Shown: positions 6,101-10,519 of the stretch, in pieces | Layout of the letters: each line of letters starts with the position of its first letter | Numbering within the stretch: the first letter of the stretch is position 1 | From: Dehalococcoidales bacterium | Lineage (GTDB): Bacteria; Chloroflexota; Dehalococcoidia; Dehalococcoidales; Fen-1064 | DNA: 10,519 bases | Direction of reading: 5' to 3' | NCBI GenBank assembly: GCA_016929875.1 | Contig: JAFGHZ010000065.1 | Location: 1-10,519 of the forward strand | Translations under genes and position numbers: made by a program | The notes under the pieces: generated by a model | What the model saw: the letters and a program-made list of their open reading frames with translations, nothing else | Told to the model about the DNA's origin: nothing | Databases searched by the model: none

Positions 6101-6571
6101 TTACTTTGACAGGGAGTTTTCTATCGTTTTTATTTGTTGCAGGACTCTTTCCATGTATGTGGAGATGTCCATGTTTTCGCTGGAGTTCTTGGCGATAAGT
6201 CGTTTAATAATCTCTCCCAGTTCGTGGGGCGCAACCGGTTTTGAGATGTAATCGTTTGCTTTCATACGTTTACCCTGTTCGCGTGTCCAGCCTTTTCGTG
6301 AATGTTCTTCAAGGCAGACATCCACCACAAGAATCGGGATGTCTGTGGTAACTCTATTCTTGCGTAATTTCAGATGGAGTTCGAAAGAGGTGCCCTGCGG
6401 CTTCAGATATCCCAATATGATAACATCGGGTTTGTTTTTTTTTGCCGTTTCGAGTGCTTCATCAGCGTTATAGGCAAAAATAAGTTCGAAGTTGTTGCCC
6501 GACACTTCACGAACTTCCCGCAGGAAGTCCGGCTCGGAATCTATTACCAGGATTTGAGGTTTTCTGCTCAT
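6101..6571 (-). CDS. Degenerate response-regulator receiver-domain protein (pseudo-receiver)
   Basis: From the ATG at 6571 the product has 156 residues and is a stand-alone receiver fold followed by a short helical tail. The strand-1 motif is ILVIDSEPD with Asp11 and Glu13, and the conserved Lys111 is in YISKPV. The phosphoacceptor position reads PDVIILGYLKPQGT, with Gly54 where Asp is expected, and the usual Thr/Ser of strand 4 is Asp84 (ILVVDV). It therefore probably cannot be phosphorylated in the normal way and may act by binding a partner. The insert GWTREQGKRMKANDY (95-109) is unlike standard receivers. It is divergent from a complete two-component pair, an obvious candidate partner, and lies 115 bases upstream of metF on the same strand. 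Starts at 6583, 6598 and a TTG at 6619 are possible; none has a strong Shine-Dalgarno, and a GGAAAAAG precedes 6571. Confidence 0.8.
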   Translation of the reverse strand: MSRKPQILVIDSEPDFLREVREVSGNNFELIFAYNADEALETAKKNKPDVIILGYLKPQGTSFELHLKLRKNRVTTDIPILVVDVCLEEHSRKGWTREQGKRMKANDYISKPVAPHELGEIIKRLIAKNSSENMDISTYMERVLQQIKTIENSLSK

Positions 6572-6596
6572 TGCTTTTTCCATGTTCCCGATAAAC

Positions 6597-6602
6597 ATTA
6601 TA
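6597..6602 (-). promoter_or_regulatory. Possible -10 element of the pseudo-receiver gene
   Basis: A perfect TATAAT is read on the - strand. No good -35 hexamer is found at 16-18 bases (TACCAG at 17); TTGTCA at 6614-6619 is only 11 bases away. If used, transcription begins near 6590, favouring starts at 6583 or 6571. Confidence 0.35.
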
Positions 6603-6687
6603 TTCAGTAAAATTGACAACTGGTAGCGCTAACTGGCGTAGCTGATAATGAGTAGAAGTGAGTATAATTACAATCGATTTATAGTTA

Positions 6688-6696
6688 TGATATAAT
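6688..6696 (+). promoter_or_regulatory. Extended -10 promoter of the response-regulator/kinase operon
   Basis: TGATATAAT is a perfect extended -10 (TGnTATAAT). The -35 at 17 bases is poor (TTACAA, 6668-6673), as is common with extended -10 promoters. The predicted start is near 6702-6703, only a few bases before the ATG at 6707, so the mRNA would be leaderless or nearly so. Confidence 0.6.
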
Positions 6697-6706
6697 TGGC
6701 GTAATC

Positions 6707-7405
6707 ATGGAAAAGATTACAGTTTTTCTGGCAGAAGACCACGCCGTCGTGAGAGAGGGTTTGGGGGAACTGATACGTCGTGAAGCGGATATGGAGGTGG
6801 TCGGCGAAGCCGGCGATGGTGAGGACACCGTCCGTCAGGTAAAAGAGCTTGGCCCCGACATCGTTTTGATGGATATCGCCATGCCCGGTATGAATGGTAT
6901 CGAGGCTACCAAACAGATAAAAGAGGTTGCGCCTCATTCACGGATTCTGGTACTTACTGCCTATGACAATCCGGAATTTGTCACTGCCGTGATAGATGCC
7001 GGAGCTGCGGGGTATCTTCTGAAGAATGTCAGGGGTAAAGAGTTAACCAATGCCATTCGTAGTGCCTATGAGGGAGAGTCCGTCCTGCATCCTGCCGTGG
7101 CGAAATCTATTTTTGCTCGATTGCATGTGCCTTCTGCCAAGTCGTTGAGAGAGAAACCTGATGTGCTCAGCGAACGAGAGCTCCAGGTCTTGCAAAAAGG
7201 AGCAGAAGGGCTCAGTAACAAACAGATTGCCGTTTTATTGTCTATCGGTTCTCGGACCGTCCAGACTCACTGGCGTAATATCTTCGATAAGCTCGGGGTC
7301 TATTCTCGTACCGAAGCAATTGTCTATTGCCTGAAGAAGGGGTGGCTTAACCTGAGTGGAGAGGGTAATTACAGAGATGGAACACCTGGCGGCGGAATTA
7401 CGTAA
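6707..7405 (+). CDS. NarL/FixJ-family response regulator (receiver plus LuxR-type HTH)
   Basis: The 232-residue product has an N-terminal receiver domain (about 3-120) with the acidic pair Glu10-Asp11, phosphoacceptor Asp56 in VLMDIAMPGMNG, Thr84 and Lys106. A LuxR-type HTH follows (about 151-215), with LSERELQVLQKGAEGLSNKQIA and the recognition helix around SRTVQTHWRNIFDKLGV. It would be phosphorylated by a histidine kinase and bind DNA as a dimer. The overlapping downstream kinase is the natural partner. The ATG at 6707 is needed for the first receiver strand; no Shine-Dalgarno precedes it, and the extended -10 promoter ends 10 bases upstream. The target genes are not evident, but the divergent pseudo-receiver gene and metF are neighbours. 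Confidence 0.93.
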   Translation: MEKITVFLAEDHAVVREGLGELIRREADMEVVGEAGDGEDTVRQVKELGPDIVLMDIAMPGMNGIEATKQIKEVAPHSRILVLTAYDNPEFVTAVIDAGAAGYLLKNVRGKELTNAIRSAYEGESVLHPAVAKSIFARLHVPSAKSLREKPDVLSERELQVLQKGAEGLSNKQIAVLLSIGSRTVQTHWRNIFDKLGVYSRTEAIVYCLKKGWLNLSGEGNYRDGTPGGGIT

Positions 7406-9344
7406 ACCCTATTTCTGGGCTGTCATAGCTATTTTTTTTGCAGGGGTTTTTCTTTACTACAGCCGATATTTACCTGCCGCTGCCTTTGCTCCTGATTCCT
7501 TGCTTGGATTAGAGAGCCATAGTATCGAGCGTATCGTTTTCCTGGTAGTCATAATTCTAGGCGGTTTGGCTTCCGGTCTGATCACGGGTTTGGTTTATGT
7601 GGTTTTATCTGCGGCGGCAATGTTGCCCTATATCTTTTTGCCTTCTAATTTCAGTGCCGACGCCGTTTTCGAAATATGTCTGGTAATAATACTGGGTATC
7701 GGATTTAATTTATGGCTTGCGACTCACAGACGTGAAGTCGGGAAGCGGGAACAGGTGTTGCTTAAACTTGAGGCGATACAGCACGAAGTCCGGGAACACA
7801 TAAAGACGGTCAGAGAAAGCGAGAAACGGATTTCTCTCCTCCGTTCGGTTACTGCGGCAATCAATCAATTCAGCAGTCTCGATGATATTCTGGCTACTGC
7901 CGTTGCCAAAGTGAAGGAGTCCGTTGAAATCGACGGAGTTTTAATCTATTTGCTGAACAATGTGAAAAATCAACTCGAATTGCGGCAGTACAGTGGTGTC
8001 TCCGAAGAATTCGCCGATGATGTCAAATACGTTAAAGGCGGAGAGGATTTTAACGGTCGGATTGTAGATACAGGGCAACCATTGGGCGAGGATTCCGCAA
8101 ATCGTCCGAGATTACTGCCGGCGGTGGAAAAAGAAGGGATAGTTTCTCAATTCATCGTGCCTCTGACGGCGCGGGAGAAAGTGGTCGGTATGCTTTGTGT
8201 CCTGTCATATTCGCCCAAGCGTTTTACTACTGAAGAAGAGCAACTTCTGTCATTAATCGGTTCGGAACTTGGTGTGGCTGTGGAGAGAGCGTCCCTTAGC
8301 GAGGAGAAAGAGCGGGCAGGAAGAAGGTTCAAGGAGTTGTTCGAAAAAGCCCACGATTCCATCTGGGTGCAGGATTTCGACGGCAAGGTACTAGACGCCA
8401 ATCAGGCGACCGCCGATTATACAGGCTATCCTCTTGATGAGGTAATAGGCTCTTACATTTTCCAGAGTCTCGACTCTAAGGGTTTGGAATTGGCGAGGGA
8501 AGTGCGTCGCAAGATGCTGTCGGGTGTCAAAGTGGAACAACCATACGAGCAGAAAGTGATTCGTAAGGATGGTTCCGAAGCTACCATTATGCTTACGACC
8601 TCGTTGATTCAGGAAGAGGGGACGCCCCCTGTTTTTCAACATATCGCACGCGACGTTACCCGTGAGAAAAAATTAGCGGAAAATTTGCGTCTCTATGCAC
8701 AGCAAATCACACAGGCATATGAAGAAGAGCGCAAACGTATCGCGCGGGAGTTGCACGATGATTCTATTCAGGCTCTCATCATCTTATCCCGTGAGATTGA
8801 TGAACTCGTTTCTCATCAGCCGAAGAATGGGAGGATGATTCGTCCGCTGGAGGGTATCCGCGGTGAAATCGATGACATTCTGGCGAGAATCCGCCGTTTC
8901 ACTCATGACCTGAGGCCTCCGACCCTTGATTATCTCGGGTTGATACCGGCGGTAAGGGAATTGGTATCACAATTGACCACGCAAAGCGATATTACGGCGG
9001 AATTGTATGTGAGCGGGCAGGAAAAACATTTCACATCTTCAGAGGAGATGCTCATCTACCGTATCATTCAGGAAACTTTGAGGAATGTGGGGCGGCATTC
9101 GGGGGCAAAATCGGTACAGGTATCTATCAAGTTTGAAAGTGATAGTACTGTTGTCGAAATCAAGGATGACGGTAAAGGGTTCGAAATCAGCGAAAGTATG
9201 GGCTTCGTGCAGGCAGGCAAGATAGGGTTGGCCGGTATACAGGAGAGGGCCGAGCTGCTGGGCGGTAAACTGAGTATTTCTTCGAAGGTCGGAGAAGGTA
9301 CTATTTTAACTTTGATTATTCCCAAAGAGCGTTGGAAGAAATAA
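7377..9344 (+). CDS. Membrane sensor histidine kinase, NarX/DegS-like (TM-GAF-PAS-HisKA_3-HATPase)
   Basis: From the ATG at 7377 the product has 655 residues. Membrane segments lie at about 12-32, 51-69, 70-89 and 97-116. A coiled linker follows (118-155), then a GAF domain (about 155-305), a PAS domain (about 315-430) with FEKAHDSIWVQDFDGKVLDAN, and a HisKA_3 dimerisation domain with ERKRIARELHDDSIQAL, where His460 is the phosphorylation site. The ATPase domain shows the N box around QETLRNVGRHSG (Asn570), DDGKGF (597-602) and GLAGIQERAELLGG with GEGT (639-642). HisKA_3 kinases normally pair with NarL-type regulators, matching the gene upstream. The gene overlaps the regulator by 29 bases; a GTG at 7356 would add seven residues and cannot be excluded. 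With no large extracytoplasmic domain, the signal is probably sensed in the membrane or by GAF/PAS in the cytoplasm. Confidence 0.92.
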   Translation: MEHLAAELRKPYFWAVIAIFFAGVFLYYSRYLPAAAFAPDSLLGLESHSIERIVFLVVIILGGLASGLITGLVYVVLSAAAMLPYIFLPSNFSADAVFEICLVIILGIGFNLWLATHRREVGKREQVLLKLEAIQHEVREHIKTVRESEKRISLLRSVTAAINQFSSLDDILATAVAKVKESVEIDGVLIYLLNNVKNQLELRQYSGVSEEFADDVKYVKGGEDFNGRIVDTGQPLGEDSANRPRLLPAVEKEGIVSQFIVPLTAREKVVGMLCVLSYSPKRFTTEEEQLLSLIGSELGVAVERASLSEEKERAGRRFKELFEKAHDSIWVQDFDGKVLDANQATADYTGYPLDEVIGSYIFQSLDSKGLELAREVRRKMLSGVKVEQPYEQKVIRKDGSEATIMLTTSLIQEEGTPPVFQHIARDVTREKKLAENLRLYAQQITQAYEEERKRIARELHDDSIQALIILSREIDELVSHQPKNGRMIRPLEGIRGEIDDILARIRRFTHDLRPPTLDYLGLIPAVRELVSQLTTQSDITAELYVSGQEKHFTSSEEMLIYRIIQETLRNVGRHSGAKSVQVSIKFESDSTVVEIKDDGKGFEISESMGFVQAGKIGLAGIQERAELLGGKLSISSKVGEGTILTLIIPKERWKK

Positions 9345-9363
9345 TAGTGTCCGGATATGTGGG

Positions 9364-9813
9364 TTATGAATCGGGTTTGCCTGTAGTAGTATCGTGATGC
9401 TGTAATATTGCCCAGCGATTTTCCTGCTCCTTACGTTTTTTTTCGGCTTGCTCGAGTTGCTCTATCTGCTGTAATAGTTTTTCATAATCACAGCGATATT
9501 TAGCTGCCTCTGATTCCAATTCCGGTAAGCGTTTTAAAGCGGAAAACGCTTTAATAAGTAGTTCTATCATCTGGTCGAGCGAGAGATTTTGTGGTGCAGC
9601 GATTGAATGTTTCTCCGCTGGTACCTCTTGCTCTGCTTTTTCAGCACCAGTACGTTTGGCTTCTGATAAGAGGCCGGTGCGGACAAATTCCTTACGGTAT
9701 AGGTCGATTGCCTGGCGGCTGACCCCGAATTGAGAGGCAATACTCTGGGAAGTCTTTCCTTCCTTCAGTGATTGTAATACTATATTACGGTCGACGGTGG
9801 CTTTTCTTGCCAT
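9364..9813 (-). CDS. Small HTH DNA-binding protein with C-terminal coiled coil (KfrA-like layout)
   Basis: The 149-residue product begins with a Hin/resolvase-style helix-turn-helix (about 10-46: QSLKEGKTSQSIASQFGVSRQAIDLYRKEF). A polar linker rich in Ala, Glu and Lys follows (50-78), then a predicted coiled coil (about 80-135) rich in Glu, Gln and Lys. There is no catalytic domain, so it is not a recombinase; the layout is that of a regulator or DNA-organising protein. The ATG at 9813 has AGGAA 9 bases upstream, and a strong promoter lies at 9850-9878. A near-copy of the GCAAGTWA octamer that fills 10018-10179 overlaps that promoter, suggesting this protein may bind the array and control itself; this is inference. 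It converges with the kinase gene, 19 bases away, with no clear terminator between them. Confidence 0.72.
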   Translation of the reverse strand: MARKATVDRNIVLQSLKEGKTSQSIASQFGVSRQAIDLYRKEFVRTGLLSEAKRTGAEKAEQEVPAEKHSIAAPQNLSLDQMIELLIKAFSALKRLPELESEAAKYRCDYEKLLQQIEQLEQAEKKRKEQENRWAILQHHDTTTGKPDS

Positions 9814-9849
9814 AATTTTCGTTCCTTGTTGATTGCTAAATTTGGTTTT

Positions 9850-9878
9850 ATACTAGCAAACCATCAGGTTAGTGTCAA
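9850..9878 (-). promoter_or_regulatory. Sigma70-type promoter of the HTH gene
   Basis: Read on the - strand, TTGACA (9873-9878) and TAGTAT (9850-9855) are spaced by 17 bases. On the + strand the -35 box overlaps TCAAGTAA (9875-9882), seven of eight bases identical to the GCAAGTAA repeat, a possible operator. Confidence 0.75.
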
Positions 9879-9904
9879 GTAATTAAGCTATATACTTACA
9901 TACT

Positions 9905-10030
9905 TTACGGTAACGATTGGACATGCAGCTTTAAATCCTTTATTTTTTTGTTGCCCTGTCGTCTGGATAGCAGGGAAGTGTAGCGGAACACATTTTTTGC
10001 CTTGCCGTGGATTATAATTACTTGCTTCAT
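9905..10030 (-). CDS. Small hypothetical basic protein, 41 residues
   Basis: Read on the - strand, an ATG at 10030 is preceded by CAGGAG and 7 bases, an excellent ribosome binding site. The product begins MKQVIIIHGKAKNVF and ends KLHVQSLP at the TAA 9905-9907. It is basic, with a short hydrophobic start, and I do not recognise a family. Upstream lie a TATAAT (- strand, 10064-10069) and, 17 bases before it, a TTGCAT, both buried in the GCAAGTWA array; codons 2-5 also contain one copy. The HTH gene follows 91 bases downstream with its own promoter. An A7 run at residues 28-30 is a possible slippage or indel point: a -1 shift there gives a slightly longer product ending VTVKYVSI. It may be a real small gene, a leader peptide or a truncated relic. 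Confidence 0.5.
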   Translation of the reverse strand: MKQVIIIHGKAKNVFRYTSLLSRRQGNKKIKDLKLHVQSLP

Positions 10031-10179
10031 CGCTGTTCTCCTGAATTTTTACTTGCTAATTTGATTATAGCAAGCAAGTAATCGGTATGCAAGTAAATTT
10101 ATAGCAAGTTATAGCAAGTAATGCTGATTTATCTTGCGCATGGCTGTAAATAACTTGCGTGCTGGATATATGCAAGTTA
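10018..10179. repeat. Array of eight GCAAGTWA octamers in both orientations
   Basis: Exact GCAAGTAA or GCAAGTTA copies lie at 10018-10025 (-), 10049-10056 (-), 10074-10081 (+), 10089-10096 (+), 10104-10111 (+), 10114-10121 (+), 10151-10158 (-) and 10172-10179 (+). Variants include GCAAGCAA at 10070-10077 and CTTGC at 10133-10137. Several copies share flanks, giving ACTTGCTATA on the - strand. The last two form a 9-bp perfect inverted repeat (10150-10158 with 10172-10180). Spacings of 10, 15, 15, 21 and 31 bases are near whole or half helical turns. The layout suggests cooperative protein binding over the small ORF's promoter. Confidence 0.7.
10064..10092 (-). promoter_or_regulatory. Likely promoter of the small ORF, inside the octamer array
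   Basis: On the - strand a perfect TATAAT (10064-10069) lies 34 bases before the ATG. At 17 bases upstream is TTGCAT (10087-10092), a weak -35. Both boxes overlap or abut GCAAGTWA copies, so a protein bound there would block RNA polymerase. Confidence 0.45.
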
Positions 10180-10180
10180 T

Positions 10181-10388
10181 GCCTGTTTATTATGCGGTTC
10201 GTTTGTATTCGATGGTCCGCTTATCTCTCTCAATCTCTCTGTTTCTTGCAAATGCTGATATTTAAGGCGTGGTTTTGATGAATTCTGGGTACGGAGAGCT
10301 ATTAAAAGGAATTTGGCGAGGTGGGTGCCCGGCGGGTTTTAAATCATACCGTTTTTTATTATGATAATAGGTGTGATGCTTGGTATCT
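10181..10388. other. Intergenic stretch with no supported gene
   Basis: Only very short open frames occur on either strand, none with a ribosome binding site and recognisable product. One more CTTGC is at 10245-10249, and a weak inverted repeat (ATCATA/TATGAT, 10343-10348 and 10360-10365) is present. I see nothing else in it. Confidence 0.5.
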
Positions 10389-10417
10389 TTGACAAAACTA
10401 TGTGCTTTAGATAGACT
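10389..10417 (+). promoter_or_regulatory. Promoter of tRNA-Gly
   Basis: TTGACA (10389-10394) and TAGACT (10412-10417) are spaced by 17 bases. The -10 region lies in an 11-bp perfect tandem duplication, CTTTAGATAGA, at 10405-10415 and 10416-10426, which creates a second -10-like TAGAAT at 10423-10428. Confidence 0.7.
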
Positions 10418-10440
10418 TTAGATAGAATTGAGTTACTTTG

Positions 10441-10515
10441 GCGGGATTAGTTCAGGGGTAGAACGCCTGCTTTCCAAGCAGGTTGTCACGGGTTCGAATC
10501 CCGTATCCCGCTCCA
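10441..10515 (+). tRNA. tRNA-Gly (anticodon TCC), CCA encoded
   Basis: Acceptor GCGGGAT (10441-10447) pairs with ATCCCGC (10505-10511). The anticodon arm CCTGC-TTTCCAA-GCAGG gives anticodon TCC, and the T arm contains GGGTTCGAATCCC. Discriminator T at 10512 is followed by an encoded CCA (10513-10515), unlike the tRNA-Pro in this window. Confidence 0.96.
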
Positions 10516-10519
10516 CGAG

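Noticed and set aside
6618..6636. Direct AACTGG repeats and the TAGCGCTA palindrome between the divergent regulators, as an operator
   Set aside because: Short and imperfectly arranged; a NarL-type site cannot be called from one locus without comparison.
9345..9363. Bidirectional terminator between the kinase and the HTH gene
   Set aside because: The 19-base gap and its flanks show no convincing stem followed by a T-tract.
10018..10179. Short repeats considered as a CRISPR array
   Set aside because: The units are only 8 bases, occur in both orientations and are spaced 10 to 31 bases apart, with no regular repeat-spacer structure or cas gene.
10180..10266. 28-codon + strand frame starting ATGCCTGTTTATTATG
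   Set aside because: No ribosome binding site, a low-complexity Ser/Leu-rich translation and no recognisable product.

Overview
The window is about 10.5 kb of bacterial chromosome with mid-range GC. It fits an anaerobe using ferredoxin-linked carbon metabolism. A pyruvate:ferredoxin-oxidoreductase-type enzyme, a NuoG/HoxU-like iron-sulfur protein and a fused MetF/MetV-type methylenetetrahydrofolate reductase all point that way. The overall look (protein style, two-component genes) suggests Chloroflexota, class Dehalococcoidia or a relative. That placement is an inference from gene style and was not tested by a search.

Left part, + strand (1-2113): the 3' end of porA, then porB (overlapping by one base), then an iron-sulfur protein with one [2Fe-2S] site, two [4Fe-4S] sites and two extra C-terminal CxxC pairs. 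A strong hairpin closes this probable operon. Together these genes would oxidise a 2-oxoacid (or run in reverse) and pass electrons through iron-sulfur carriers.

Middle-left (2131-3100): a well-formed promoter drives tRNA-Pro(TGG). The last nine bases of the tRNA body, the discriminator base and the next 8 bases recur exactly 850 bp downstream. Between the two copies lies only a HAD-family hydrolase gene with its own promoters. This is the layout left by a site-specific insertion into a tRNA gene, although no integrase is present.

Middle, - strand (3084-6583): a degenerate receiver-domain protein lacking its phosphoacceptor Asp, then the metF/metV fusion with its own promoter, then an MFS transporter of SLC45/sucrose-symporter style 19 bp behind it. 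The MFS stop codon lies inside the downstream repeat copy.

Middle-right, + strand (6688-9344): divergent from the degenerate receiver is a NarL/LuxR-type response regulator with an extended -10 promoter that leaves almost no leader. It overlaps a membrane histidine kinase (TM-GAF-PAS-HisKA_3-HATPase). This is a complete two-component pair.

Right end (9364-10519): a small HTH plus coiled-coil DNA-binding protein on the - strand, and upstream of it a 41-codon ORF with an excellent ribosome binding site. An array of eight GCAAGTWA octamers in both orientations covers the small ORF's promoter. A near-match to the octamer overlaps the -35 box of the HTH gene, so the HTH protein is a natural candidate for reading the array. 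The window ends with tRNA-Gly(TCC), which has an encoded CCA and a promoter carrying an 11-bp tandem duplication.
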